A program made the position numbers and the translations under genes. A stretch of DNA of 64,000 nt from Trissonchulus latispiculum. Its lineage: Eukaryota > Nematoda > Enoplea > Enoplida > Ironidae. Shown here in pieces: positions 35,001 to 57,576 of this stretch. Where the stretch lies: NCBI GenBank assembly GCA_030248195.1, contig JASAND010023837.1:27550-91549 (forward strand), written 5' to 3'. Within the stretch, counting starts at the first letter, position 1, and the number at the start of each line of letters is the position of its first letter. The notes beneath the pieces are model-generated. The model saw nothing but the letters and a program-made list of their open reading frames with translations, was not told the DNA's origin and ran no database searches.

Positions 35001-38000
35001 CCGGTAGCTTGGGGCTGGGGGGAATAGTTTGAGATCCAACGGGAAATGAAAGATAAGTAAGAAAACTACAAAAGGCAAAGAAGACAAAAATTGATGTGCA
35101 GTAAAATGACACAACCTAAAAACTAAATTGTAAACAAATTAAATTATTGTTCACCACAATAATATCGTCTTTCTTTTTGTTGTATTCTATCTGACGTTTG
35201 CCTAAAATATTGCAGACGTTCCCCATTTTACATTTTACAGGAAATACTGACAGATTGTTCTGCTTAAATTACGTAACAATTAGAAAGGACAAATAAATCA
35301 TTTCACGCCGTTCTCCAAAATCACATTTACCACTTCAGTTCACTTAACACTATTTACTAACAATGTAGATAGTTATTACATGACAGAGCTTCTTTCTGGC
35401 TACTATAATTAAAGGGAATCCTTTAAATAGATGATATAACGAATTGTTTAGCCTAATCAGAGCGATATTAAGATTACACATTTCTAATTGCTGCAGATAC
35501 CCAATTCACAGAAAGCCTACCTAGTAAGCATACTGACAATTAATGTTAGAATTGAAATTATTTAAGTAAATTATTTAACAATCTTTTTCAGCCGCCTACT
35601 ACAATGTGTAGGAAACGTTGAAGTTAATTTGCCCTGCTGTACGTTACTCTCCCTCCAGTTTCAAAAAATCTAAAATTTGTTCCTAGAAGAAAAATCAAGT
35701 ATAGTTTATGGTTGTTAACAGACCAAGCATACGTCAAGTGCACCTGATCAAAAACGAACCACGCTGAATAGGTACACCTCTCGCCCCACTTTAGTGACTG
35801 TATTATTAAAATTTAGCGTTACAGTTGTTTTAGGAAACCGGATTGGGTACTGCTGTAAAGAGGAGGCAGCGGAAACATTTCAGGTGCGGGTCTGACAGCA
35901 TGTTTTAGCTTTTTTGCTTTAAAACACAGTATAACTCTTATTATGTTATGTCATACATAACGCCCGTTGTGTAGGTGTTTCCCTGATATTAGTAAAATAG
36001 GTTTCGCAAATATTGTTACGTTGTTTCAATTTTCCTACATTTTTATGCAATCTGATGGCACTTAAAAATTCGCCACTACATATTCAATTCTCAAATAAAA
36101 ACAGCTAAAAACAAACAAATAAATCTATGTAAATACTTCTTTTGGTTTACACTTCTTTCTGGTCTTACGGTAGCTTAGCTGGTGATGTACAACTTGGAAT
36201 ACTTTTATAATTTAAAGTACACCAGGGTTCGTTAGGCAAATGGGAAAAGAAATTTATTTAATTCTCCCTCTCCAATTGCCCCCGATCATAATTCAAATTG
36301 TTGTCAAATGGAAGTTTTAAGTATTAGCTTTTTGCGGCGCTTCTTGCATAAATGTTCTGATGTAGAGGAGGCTAATCAAGCAAATGCTCAGAGTTGTCAC
36401 GGATTTGGTTAACGACCCGCACCGGGGGTTCCTTCTTACGTAATGATAATTGGAGACTTATATGATTAAATTTGGATTTAATGTTTATACTAGGGCCTTT
36501 GGAGCTTTCCTAGGTATCAGTAATTCGGCCCAGTTAACAGTTGGGCAATAAAAATCACCACTGAATTATGCATTAGCTGTGGACATGGAGAATATTTTCT
36601 GTCCGATATTAAAAGAATGGACTCAAAATAGAGTCAACTTTATTAGGCTAGGTCCTCTGACTTTGGCTGCTACCTGTGATACAATTGTCTTCAATAGTTC
36701 CAGAATGTGTCCGTATGAGATTCTTGTTAACTGTTTGATTGGTTCTATGTTGGTAGACTGGGGGGTTCGGTTCACATTTTAACCCGGCTTAGAAATACAA
36801 TTATTTGTAACACAAGCGTTAAGGGCTGATTTTTTCAGTAAATAGAAAAGAATTATTTTCATAAAAAGCAAAAGAGGCACTAGACGAATACCTACCTACC
36901 AAAAATCCAACAACCACCTCCAGTACAGGGAGGTTATCAAGTCAATAAGTCCCTTATTTTCAGCTTGGAGTATAACTAGATAAATAATCGAAAAATGCTA
37001 GACTTTTGACCTCGGTCTTCAGTTCCTGCTGCTGCTTCCAGCAGATGTCTGAGGTCTACTTAGGGTCCTGAAACGGAGACTTTTTAACTTTTCCAGCAGT
37101 ACTTGAGCGGTCACAGAGAGGCCTTGTGTAGTCCTCGCACGCAGCCGTCTCCAGCGCTTCATATGGCTCTTTTGGGTTAAAGGTGGCGTGATAGCAGCAA
37201 TTTTTTAGTTTAATTGTGGCTTCTTCTTTGCCATTAAATTGGTGTCAATTAGCCCGTTTTTAGTATGAATACAGGTCAGACTCCCTTGCTTTAGAACTAA
37301 GCTTGAAATTGTCCAATGGTTATTTCACAAAGAGCCACATGAGATGGTTGCCGTAGCCATCATCACTTCAAAAACAGCAAAATATCATTATACAGAATTT
37401 ACTGATAGGTTGTATGTAACTTCTGCCATATACATACAAAAGTTTGGCCACCTTGGCGTATAGCTTTCATTAGTCAAAAAGCTTAGCATTTGCCTAAATT
37501 TGTGCAATCCAAGACTCAATAGTAAATCAATGGTACATATCTCGTGCAACAGTTGACTGGTTAGATTAAGGTTAAGCCGACACAGCTTGCTTTTACCATT
37601 ACGTTAGAGTGATAGCAGAAAGCTAAATTAGCTGTTACGATAGATTAGATCAGACTAATTTCATTGTAAAATTTCAGACGGCAGTCAAAATTATTTACAG
37701 TTTGAACGGTGAGGTATATCACATTTTCCCTCCTCCTTTTCTGTCATGATTTTGTCTCTGTTCAATTGCCAGTTCAGTGTCTAACAATTGTACCAATTCA
37801 CTATTCATTAAAATGCTGTCCATTGAGAGAAGGGGTTTTGTTTGCTTATGACAGCTTAAAATGTGCTAACAATCTAATGAGCTACACTGTTAAGCATCAT
37901 GTCTTGCATTTAACCTAAGTCACCCATCAGTTGCATAAATAACATTTTAAGCAAATGCTTAGTTAAATATTAATACCATGACAGAATTCGAAAAAAGTAG

Positions 38001-39599
38001 CGAAAACTAACGAAATTAAAATAAATTTAAATTTTTAATATTTAACTGTAAATTTGAAAACTCTGCTTCAAATATTTTCTAGCCCCCCATAGTATTTACT
38101 TTATCTACTGATTAGTGGGATGTAAAATGGGACAGCTGAACATCCTTGAGGGCTTTGTTGGGATCATGGCAAAGCTCCAATCAGCCAATCAAAATTGGTC
38201 TCTTCTTGTTAAGCCACGCCCATTTGCTTAACACTATGATAAGGTCAACAACTAATTACCGCTTATGTAACCATGTTAATTTCTTAAGGCTGCTACCAGT
38301 TTATGGGGATTCAAAGTTGGTAATTATGCATATTTTTAGGGCAGTTTCTTTATTTGTAATGTGACAATTGGCAACTTTTGTGCAGCTTACACAGGTAAGA
38401 ACTAAACTGTTGCCCCCTCCATCAGTAGATACCTAAAGACATTCCTTTGGCTCCTATCTATGTAAATCGTAAGGCTAATTGTGCCCAGGAAAATAAGCTC
38501 ACTGCTTTCAATTTAGTCTGAGTCCGCTTTAAGGGGAGGGTGATCTCCTATTCCAATGTGCGCAGCTTTAGCTCCTTTCAACTTCTACCGTAATCCCTCC
38601 TTTTTCTGTATCACACTCTGAAAGTGTTTCTGTGCCACTTTTGCTTCGCCTTCTGCCTATCAACAGTCCCTTCAGTGAATGGCTCTCAGTTTGACTTGGT
38701 ACTTTCCTATACCTGGCTGACCTCCTTTTAAAACTGGGACTTTGAATTTAGGCTCAGTTACACCGACTCAAAACACCCTGAAGAGCCAGCTTTGCCTGAG
38801 AGTCTCTCTGACTCTTCACCTTTTTAATTAGTTTCTCATCTTTGCACTTCAGGTAACGGTTTTCTAAAGACTGCTCAAATCAGTCAGAATTTACGTAAGA
38901 CGTTTCAACCTGGTACACACAGTTTTCAAAGTCTTACTAGCAGTTATTTTGGATGATCTAGAAGTGGTTGCTTGTTTCAACCTTGTTTCGAGCTTTTACG
39001 AGATGAGATGTTTTGTTAGAATATCCTTTTCTGTTCAAAACGAATTGGGTGGGTTTCGAAGTTCACAGGTTCGAGATCTTTTGGCAGGATAAAATCTTAT
39101 GTAATATATATGTTTTCAAAATTTTTATGTTGACCAACAGCAGAGAGCTGAGTCGTGCCCCAACCTATTAATCAGTTAATTAAAAAATTTCACAAGTTGG
39201 AATTGTTTTCGTCTGGTACTAGAAATACTGTGCTATATTAACTAATTAACATTAACATTAACACGAAACTCATTAACAGCCAGTCATTAGCCAGACCCTG
39301 AACCAGGTTAAATTTTGAGAAATTTGTAAACTACTCTCCTTCAATACGATTTATTTTTAAAACTTTAAGTTAAGTAACAATAAATAACTAAATAAGTAAA
39401 ATACAAAAATAAAAAATAAATTTAAATAAATTTAAAAAATTATCTGCTTACAAGATCTCATCCAGCACATAGTCCCACGACGGCTTGGTCTATTAGGGTA
39501 GGGCCAATTTTTCGATAAATACGTACGGCAAATTGAAATTTTTCGTGAGTTGTTAAATTTAAAAAACGCAGGAGTTATTTTATCACATTTTATTTTTAG
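35001..39599. other. Gene-poor region upstream of the zinc-finger gene
   Basis: 4.6 kb with little repeat content compared with the rest of the window, no supported coding sequence and no clear RNA gene. The low transposon density just upstream of a developmental-type transcription factor would fit retained regulatory DNA, which is an inference only. Confidence 0.4.
36171..36236 (+). repeat. tRNA-like promoter remnant
   Basis: TAGCTTAGCTGG fits the box A consensus, and GGGTTCGTTAGG 54 nt later is a partial box B. The stems do not fold as a tRNA. Probably an old SINE head. Confidence 0.3.
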
Positions 39600-39600
39600 A

Positions 39601-49516
<9,916 letters not shown>

Positions 49517-49526
49517 TTTCATCTAT

Positions 49527-50340
49527 TTAGCATTTGACTGTAGTTTGATCTATAGTTATGTCACCATATATATTAAAATGTAATTTAAGAGCAAATTGTT
49601 TGTTCGTGCAAATAAGGAAACAGCAATTGATAGTATCGCTGCGGACTCTTTTCGAATTCAGCATCCGGCAAGGGCAAGCGTTGGCTCCCCTTCCGAATTC
49701 AGATTGTAAAGTCGAGTTGGTAACCAGAGAATACTGATCCTTCGTGCCGAAGGCGTATTTGATCACTATGTCCGTCGATGATGCCCAATCCAAATTTAAT
49801 GAAAAAATTCCATCGTATTTAAAATTGTCCAAAACTGCATACGAAAAGCTGAGTTCCTGGTCACCAATTCTCGCACCAACATCAACCAGTGATGCATCAC
49901 CCACTTGCCACATCACGTTTGATTAAATCTTTCCGTTAGTCCTTGAGTATGCCAGTGAGATCGCCAGTGATGAGCAGTTGAGATGTGGGGCTCAATCTGA
50001 AGCTTTTCGCAGAGGCCTATTGTTGTGCTCATTGAAAAGCTGCGGCCTTTGATCAGTCGGCAAAATTTCCACGCAGTCACATCTATAATCCAAATCTAAC
50101 ACACATTGTGGCACTTTACCAGATTCTCTTCAAAGGCCAAACTGCGCCACTGGTAAGATACTTGCTTCTTATGCTATGGGTTTCTTTCAAAAGACCCAGT
50201 AAATTTGTGATCCAACGATGAAATAAAGATCTGGTCACACGAATGGGGTGCATTTCTGACGGAAAAGGCCTTGCAAGGATTTGCCATTATTGACAAGTAT
50301 GGCAGTTAAATGTGGAATGCCCCTGACACTAGAACCGCTA
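49527..50340 (-). pseudogene. Decayed gypsy-type integrase fragment
   Basis: Reading the minus strand from 50340, broken frames show HTCQ (zinc-binding end of integrase), then PTDQR near 50060, matching the usual SDQG of the catalytic core. Then come ISTAHH and GLTERFNQT (about 49925-49995), matching the YHPQTDG-ERFNRT region with the catalytic Glu. The open frame 49916-49527 follows and may be the rest of the integrase. Several stops and frame changes show it is dead. It begins about 10 bp after the stop codon of the zinc-finger gene, on the opposite strand, so it probably overlaps that gene's 3' UTR. Confidence 0.6.
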
Positions 50341-50394
50341 ACATTAAATGCCGTAAAAACTAATCATACCGTACTGAAATTATAAAATTTAAAG

Positions 50395-50650
50395 GGCTCT
50401 TTGTGTGGCGAATTTTTCCCTTGGTGCCACACCCCAGATGCTTTCGCGAGGAGGGGTAACGCCAGACCAAATTTGCTCAGGGTCCGTGGTCTGGCGTTGA
50501 ATAATTGCATAAAGCAATTACCCGAGGCGAAGGCAAAGCTACTGCCGGAGCAGAAGTGGCTGTGCTGCTTTCACCGCATCGCAACCACCCGTTGGCTCCA
50601 TACACAAGGGTTTCCCCTCGTTGACGGCCAACTCCTTGAAGATCTCGGAT
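50395..50650. repeat. GC-richer block with several hairpins
   Basis: CGCCAGACCA ... TGGTCTGGCG (50458-50497) and TGTGGCGAATT ... GGTGCCACA (50402-50430) are clear inverted pairs. The block stands out in base composition and could be a SINE body or structured RNA. I cannot assign it. Confidence 0.35.
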
Positions 50651-50659
50651 AAGTACAAT

Positions 50660-51202
50660 GTACAATTAGGGAGGATATACCTGGTACTATTGCCGTACCG
50701 GTCTTATTTAATAAGTGGTTGACTGGTGCCAGCTGGAACCAGAAAAGTTTGGCTAGATAGTTTTAGTAAACCGAATTTCGGAGCTTTAAGGAAGGAGGAT
50801 CCTTAGGATCCCAAATTTCGTGTTTGCGGCCGGCGTAATGCAGAGGGTACCTTCTCCCCTCCGGGCGGCCTGGTATCTGAGTGATGTTAGTGTTCTTTTA
50901 GCCATAGTACAATAACATAGTTTAATTATTTTATATGTTAACAATAGACACAGAGGGACCTTTTTCACCCTCTATGCCTATTGCTTATTGCATATGGTTG
51001 TGTAACAAACAGGTCCCCCCAGGTCCATCATCTCCTATTCAAAAGTTTATTTTGAAATTAATTACTTCTTAAAATTTTATTGTAGGCCAAGACTACATAT
51101 CTTCCCAAAAGTTTCACCCCAATAATTTTAATCTCCCACAGGCCCTTCTACATACGTCAATCTCTTTTCTATAAAAGTTTACAGTTTTCTTACAAACGGG
51201 GC
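50660..51202. other. Spacer, nothing recognised
   Basis: No coding, RNA or repeat signal that I can support. Confidence 0.3.
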
Positions 51203-51210
51203 CATTCTGC

Positions 51211-52686
51211 TAGTGATGTGGATCGGATCGGCGGATCGGATCGGATCGACCGATCCGGGGTCGGATCGGATCGGATCGGATCGACAAAATTTCGGATCGG
51301 ATCGGCCGGATCGGATCGGCTGGATTTTTGCGGATCGTCGATCCGGCAAATGAGGCAAATTTTGAAAACTTGTACCAATTTTTTACATAATTGCAATTTT
51401 TTTTCGAAGAAATTTTTAAAATCTTTTCGGAGTTTTGTTCAAATGTTGAATTTTTGTTATTAAGGTTTTTGTTTTATGTTCTCTCTTTGGATAAATAAAT
51501 TTTTTATAAGCATATATAAAAATAGTCAAATGGGATTGCTCTCTAATATTTCCTAATAATTAATTTTTGGACAGTCTGGTCCGCTTTTTTAAATTGAGTA
51601 CCGCTGACCGCTGAGAGTGACCTATTCTGGTATGATTAAAAGTTCTTAACTAATAGGAACGTTGTCTGAAATTGGAAGGAAAATGGTTAGACAAAATGCT
51701 TTTACTGAGAAGTGGAAAGCCTCAAAGTCCGCCGGACGCACTTGCTATTGTACGACCGAAATTATGTGTTACAAACTTCGGTCGTTTATAGCAAACTTAT
51801 CTTTAGAGCAAGCCCCAACGTTTTTACAATCGTCCTGAACGATTTAGAATAGCCTGCATATCGGGTTTGAATCACGGAAACTATTTAATATGTAATATAA
51901 ATTATTTAATTTATTAAAAATATTTGAATTCTTCAAAATTTTAGAACATTGAAGATTTAACATCGCTGATCGAATAGAGATGTTCCAGGTGCATATTTTT
52001 GCATTTGGATTTGAATGATACGGTATGATTTAAAAGTTAACTATGAGCTGGAACCAATACTTGAAAATGTTACAATTTCTCGAGTTCACTATTCATGGAT
52101 GGAAGTTTTTGTGAATCTCGGGAACAGGGCAGAGTTGTATGCGGGCCGCGGGTACCTAAAAATCGGCCCGCATACAACTCTGGAACAGGGGTCATTTCTA
52201 ATAATTATATTATATATAATATATTATATCATATAATTGCCGTATATTTTCCATGTCGTCTCCATTTCCGAACAATGTTAAAACATGTACATTGCTTGAT
52301 TATAAATACGACCAAAGTTTGTAAGCATATTCTTTGGCCTTTATCTTATCCTTGTATAGTTCTCATTTCTCACTGTGTTTTGTGTAGTTCTCACTAGATC
52401 TTAAACACCCAAAACAAAACAAATCGTTATTTTTCAAAGTGACTACACATCAGTCTGCAGCTGCAGTTTCCGATATGGACTTTCAGAATTATTCAATATG
52501 ATTCAGGTGAGAAGTTTGATGAAGAGTTTTACAAAATAAGGGGAAATCGGAAGATATAGCAATTTATGTGTCTACAATTGAAATTTAACATTATGGTCGG
52601 ATCGGATCGGATCGGATCGCCGATCATTTGCCGGATCGGATCGGTACTTGATTTTGGCTGCCGATCCGATCCGATCCACATCACTA
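51211..52686. mobile_element. hAT-like element with GGATCGG arms (1.48 kb), perfect 8-bp duplication
   Basis: Starts TAGTGATGTGGATCGGATCGG and ends with its inverse. It is flanked on both sides by CATTCTGC (51203-51210 and 52687-52694), an exact 8-bp target duplication. The arms are (GGATC)n-like for about 110 bp left and 80 bp right. The interior is AT-rich with no transposase. It contains a tiny nested hAT MITE at 52130. Confidence 0.92.
52130..52182. mobile_element. 53-bp hAT-like micro-element with perfect 8-bp duplication
   Basis: A perfect 19-bp inverted pair CAGAGTTGTATGCGGGCCG / CGGCCCGCATACAACTCTG separated by 15 bp. The flanks are GAACAGGG on both sides (52122-52129 and 52183-52190). 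CAG-type ends plus an 8-bp duplication fit hAT. It consists of almost nothing but its two ends. A related single end, TAGAGTTGTGCTCGGACC (inverse), is at 59239-59256. Confidence 0.88.
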
Positions 52687-52694
52687 CATTCTGC

Positions 52695-54053
52695 CATTCT
52701 CTCGTTATTCTCTCTCAAAACTGTACGTCTAGTTTAACGCAGTACTAGGATGCTATCTATTTCGTATCAGTAACTGTAGCTACAGTTTATATCAACTGCA
52801 ACCCTGCATTCTCTCGAACAGACCATTCCATTCTCATACAAACTATATTGATCACTATAAACCATGTGCACTTGCCGACCTAGCTTGTACTTTTCTTACC
52901 CCTCAGGGGGCGAGTTGCTGCCGTATGCTGTTCGAGCTTCTCAGGAGGCTTAGTATATTTTCATAGCACCGAGTTGTTGTATTACGGTCTTGCTTATCCG
53001 TAAGCGGGGGGTCACTTCCGTCATTAACCTGACATTGCTGTTACTGTGTGCCTATAGTAGTGTCCCGCCAATCCGTTGGCAAGGGGCAATAAACCAAGAA
53101 ATCTCTCAAATTGTGGTGGTTGTCTCTGTAATCTCCCATAAACGAGTCTGCTGCAGCCCACTCTGCTACAGTTGATCATTTATAATAATAAGATTACTTA
53201 ATAACTTAGCTTTGGCGGTGAGACTCCTGCGTTCAAAGTACACTGGCCAGGGACTAATTGTAGCGTTGGCACAGGAGCCTGCTAATTACAGGCTCCCCTT
53301 TGTGCAATTACTAATTTTTGATTTATCCTTTCCCAAAAACTATCCTTTCCCTTCTTGGGGCAGGGAATGGCTGTAGATAACCTCAAAAGCAAAACCCCAA
53401 ATAGCATTAACTGAAATTTGTTGTTTCCTTACGTCAGTAGAGAAAACATAACCAATTCGACTGACTTAAAAGCATACTCTTACAATTCTCAACACTGTGG
53501 GTAGTTGTCGGTTTAGAAGTACCAAATCAATCAGACATACACACGCTATTGTAATTCGTCTGACTGTCAAAAGCTGGAACTCTCAATTTTATCAAGAGAT
53601 TCTATCAATCGCAACCTGACTCAGAATATTTTAGTGACTATTTGGGACCGACTTCTTATGTACGCACTGTTGAATATTGAAATTTTCCTAGCATTGTAAA
53701 CAGTTTAAAGTTATAAACTTAGCAATTCATTTTGATTAGTTGTCGAATGAATTCTTAAGTCCGTTGTTGTCTGCCAAATCATCGCCGATCATTGTAATTT
53801 GGGACCACAAATTCCATTGAAATCATTTGAAGGTGACCAAGGTCGTAATACGAGGGCCAAATTGTAAATGATTCAGGACGGTGAGATCATTGCAAGTGGT
53901 CAATGAAAAGAGAACGAAGGGGAAACTATGCTGTGGGTTTGAAACAAATTGAAAGTCGTTCCATAAATTGATAAAAAGCTGCCTGCTTTCAGCTAAGCAT
54001 CGGAGCAGATCCTTGTGTGGCGCTTCCGCGCTGTGGCGCTTCTGCGCATTATT
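52695..54053. other. Spacer, no gene supported
   Basis: AT-rich with scattered short frames. The block 53720-53960 is slightly richer in codon-like sequence but has no recognisable domain. Confidence 0.35.
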
Positions 54054-54056
54054 TTA

Positions 54057-54450
54057 AGGCCGGTTTACACGAGGCAACTTTGATGCAACTTTCAGGCAAC
54101 TTTTTGTTAGCAACTTAGCAGCAACTGAAAGTTGCTTGAAAGATGCCTGGTGTGAACACTCACATAATTGCAAGCAACCAGTAAGCAACTTGAAATTTTC
54201 ACTCGGTCCAGAAGCGACTTTTTCAGGCAACTCGCCTCGCAGGCAACAGCCAATCAAGCAAGGCCATGTCTTTTGAATTTAAGGCGCGCAGAATTGTCAT
54301 TGGCTGCTAAGAGAAAGTTGCTAGATAAACTGTTGCCTACAAGTTGCCTCGTATAAACGAAAAATCGCAAGGAATTTCCCAGCAACTAAAGTTGCTTCAA
54401 AGTTGCTTCCGAAAATAGTTGCTGGAAAGTTGTCTCGTGTAAACCGGCCT
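54057..54450. mobile_element. Harbinger-like MITE (394 bp, TTA duplication)
   Basis: Inverted ends AGGCCGGTTTACACGAGGCA and, inverted, AGGCCGGTTTACACGAGACA, flanked by TTA on both sides (54054-54056, 54451-54453). The interior is filled with AAGTTGC/GCAACTT words in both directions. A 3-bp TTA/TAA duplication is typical of PIF/Harbinger elements. Confidence 0.88.
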
Positions 54451-54659
54451 TTACCTTTGCTAGGATGACTATGTTCGACGCTCGTAACAAACTTCATTGC
54501 TTTAGCTCCTCGCAATTCGTAAAAAACGACACTATTAGTTTCTTACGGCTTATCTTTCCCATGTGCTGGACAATTAAGAACAGTTTGCTGAGTTGGCATA
54601 GGATTTAGGATTGGATTAGGATTTTATTTACTTAATTTTACTCTTGCATAGACTGCTTT

Positions 54660-57415
54660 AGGAAAGGATACTGCAGAAGCAGGGGAAATATTGAACTACT
54701 TGCATCGGCAAATCTTGGCCGGCGAGACGTTCGAGGAACATCTGACACATCCCCGTCATGTGCTGAGGAGACTACGGAATAACCATTTACTGGTGAAACT
54801 GTCAAAGTGCGTTTTCGCTACCAAAAGTGTCACTTTTCTGGGAATGGATCTAGAGTACGGAATGGTGCTCTCTTCATCAAAGCGAGTAGAATCTCTGGTC
54901 AACTGGAAAACACCTCAAGATTTGTCACAACTTCGACCTTTCCTGGGATCGATGGGCTACTGTCGGAGAAAGGGCGTTCCCTATCAGTGGAGTGCGGTGG
55001 AACCACAAGCATTCGAGTCGCTCAAATCCGCCTTGTCTAATGCAATAGCACTGCATCAGATTGCCAACGATCCTGATTTACAGTTCATCACTGAAACTGA
55101 TGCCATTGGGCACGCTGTGAATGCCGTGCTGTACCAAAGTGTAGCAAGGACCTAAAGTTGCTTGAGGTCCAGTCAAAGGCTCTCAACCGAGCTGAACGGG
55201 ACTACGCTACCGTAGAGTAGGAAGCGCTTGCTGTGGTCTGGGTGCTTGTGGCTCTTAAATTTTTGGCAAGGTTCTCGCTATCTCTCAGAAGCAGATTGAA
55301 GTTTGGACCGACCATAAGCCACTTACCGCCATTATGAAGCATTGTATGGAGGACCCTCCTAACCCCAGAATAGCGAGGTGGATGGAAACGATTCGGCCGC
55401 TCGACATTGTCGTGCAGCACAAGCCAGGAAAAGCCAACCAGCTGGCCGATGCTATGCCAAGAATAAAATCCGTTCGCGTTTTACCGAAGCATGATTGGTC
55501 TGAAGCAGAATGGGTTGTCGCTGCGGCAGAAGACAAGACAGAGCTTGAATTGAAAGAGATGGGCCTCGTACAGATTGGCCTCTTGTGGTATTTAGAGGAA
55601 GGTGGGGAACTGCTACTGTTTGTACCCAGAAGTCTACGCGAACGCCTGGTGCTCGACATTGACGGCGGGAATAAAGGTAGTCACTTCAGCTGGAGAACTA
55701 TCTACAGTGTTCTTCAGAAGAAATATTTCTGGACAGGGATGTGCAAAGACGTTCGGCAATGGGTGTCCGACTGTGCTAATTGTAAATGTCACAGTCACAG
55801 TCACAGGTCAATTTGGATGGACGGGCCTGGGGAGATGGTGGCGTTGGATATACCATACTTTCTTCCCCGGAGTAAGCACGGAACTCGGTTCGTGTTAGTG
55901 GCTGTGGACCATTTTTCTATTTTCTGCCAGGAGTATATCTTAGAAGGTATGCCGTCAGATGTAGTCATCCAGGCCGTCATGCGACATTTGCGGCCGCTTG
56001 CACCAAATCGGAACAACTTAGCTCCGAACAAAGCTATTCCTGAGTTAACTCGGAGTTAACTATTCTCCACCTGAGCTCAAGCTCAGGCATAACTTTTATT
56101 CCGTTGCAATACTCCAACTAAGTTGAAGAATAACTAACTCTGAACTAGAGCGCAGGAATAAGCCTATTCTTGATGTTAATAGTTTATGTTGAGACTGCCC
56201 AATAGGAAAAGCACCGCCTTGTTGTCAGCCAATCAGAATAGTTGGAGATTAGAGTTAACCTTGTGCATAACTGATGACTGGGCTCAGGAATGAAGTTAAC
56301 CTCCAACTTAACTAAAGAATAGTTGAAGGATAAAGATACGCCTGAGCTTACCAGCAAAATAAAACATCTGGGCACTATTGTCCAATTGTCGGTTCTATGC
56401 CGGATATTAGTGGTCATTGATTAAACCAGCTTACTCCGAACGATGATTTCGCAGTGTAATTGCACGAACCATACTCATATACTTTTGCTGATTCTCAATT
56501 TGCTTATTATCCTTTGAAATACAGCCAAATAATTAATTTTAACTTTGTTAGCTTTCGTCCAGCACGTATTTATTCCAAATAACCCGACTTTTAGGCGCTA
56601 GAACCGATGTTTGCCCCTTATTCTTCAGTTAACCCTTATCTAACTCAGGGTTAATTTTTTGCCAGTTACGGACTAAGTTATACTCGAGGTTAACTGGAGA
56701 ATAAGTTAACCCTGATTGGTGCAACGAAATAGCTGGGAAATAACGACTTACCCCTGAGTTAACCTCAAGATTAGGTTATTCTTCAGTTATTCTTCACTGG
56801 TGCAAGCCAGTGTTGATGGTTTCTGGGTGTCCGTAGAAGATAATCGCCGACCAAGGCCGCTGCTTTTCGTCAGCGAAGTTGATTCAGTTCTGCGAGTCCA
56901 AGGAAATTCATCACGTCTAAACAACCCCAAATCACCCGATGGAAAATAGTGTGGCGGAGAGGGTAATCCGGACATTGGTGGATATCCTCGCAAAGAAATC
57001 CCATGGTGATCCAATGTCTTGGGATGATTTCCTGGAGGAATCGGTGTCCGCTTACCTAGATTCACCTCATTCCGCTACAGGAAAGACTCCCAGAGAACTT
57101 GTGTTCGCCAAGGACGTCATGTTGGTTGATCAAGTGAGGACTAAAATTAATGCCCACCAATTGTCAAGAAAGCAAGCCTACGATTGTAGTAAAGCAAGAC
57201 CAAAGGCACTGACGACCGGTGACAAAGTCTACGTGTATGATAGATCTAAAAGAACTGGCAAGGAGGGCAAATTGGCATGTCCATGGCATGGACCGCTAAC
57301 CATCGGTGACATCACTCCTACCATTGCCCCATGCATTTGTGACAATGGGTCAAGCAAGAGACATTCAAGATATAATATCATCAAAGTAATGCCACCGGGT
57401 CGTTACATATCTTAA
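54660..57415 (+). pseudogene. Gypsy-type pol remnant: RT end, RNase H, integrase
   Basis: The part from 54691 resembles the end of a Ty3/gypsy reverse transcriptase and connection (TFLGMDLEYGM, LRPFLGSMGYCR). The catalytic YxDD part is absent. The RNase H segment follows with an internal stop and frame change near 55155-55230, then TDHKPLTAIMKH (about 55308) and VVQHKPGKANQLADAM. The integrase zinc domain (KGSHFSWRTIY ... CANC) and the first catalytic Asp (ALDI, 55850) are in frame from 55334. A foreign 0.8 kb element interrupts at about 55996. After it come ADQGR (second Asp), a stop, and NHPMENSVAERVIRTL with the catalytic Glu (56955-57000), then the C-terminal integrase to the TAA at 57413. 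Several stops, a missing front and the insertion make it non-functional. No LTRs seen. Confidence 0.88.
55996..56807. mobile_element. MITE in the pol remnant, GCTTGCACCA ends, GTTAAC-rich
   Basis: Both ends are GCTTGCACCA in inverted orientation and the next bases align without gaps at 6 of 12 positions. The interior holds at least eight GTTAAC or TTAACTC/GAGTTAA words facing both ways. It splits the integrase between the first and second catalytic Asp. No convincing target duplication was found. Confidence 0.75.
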
Positions 57416-57575
57416 AGGGGAAGCAATGAAAAAACATGAAGTCTTAAAAAGTATTAAAAAACAAACTTCGTAATGAGAAACGTTCATATATTGCGATTGT
57501 GATTGTGATCATCCTATTGAATATAGTTAATCTCTTTGCCGTTAGCTTAGCTGATTAAGGGGGGGACATGTTTGG
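57416..57575. other. Flank after the pol remnant
   Basis: No LTR, polypurine tract or other recognised feature. Confidence 0.3.
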
Positions 57576-57576
57576 C

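Noticed and set aside
36579..36782. 67-codon frame upstream of the zinc-finger gene
   Set aside because: No recognisable similarity, no splice context, and within the length expected by chance.
54013..54048. GCGC cluster as a CpG-island promoter
   Set aside because: Only about 35 bp long and similar to the repeat at 16975-17010, so a repeat fragment is more likely.
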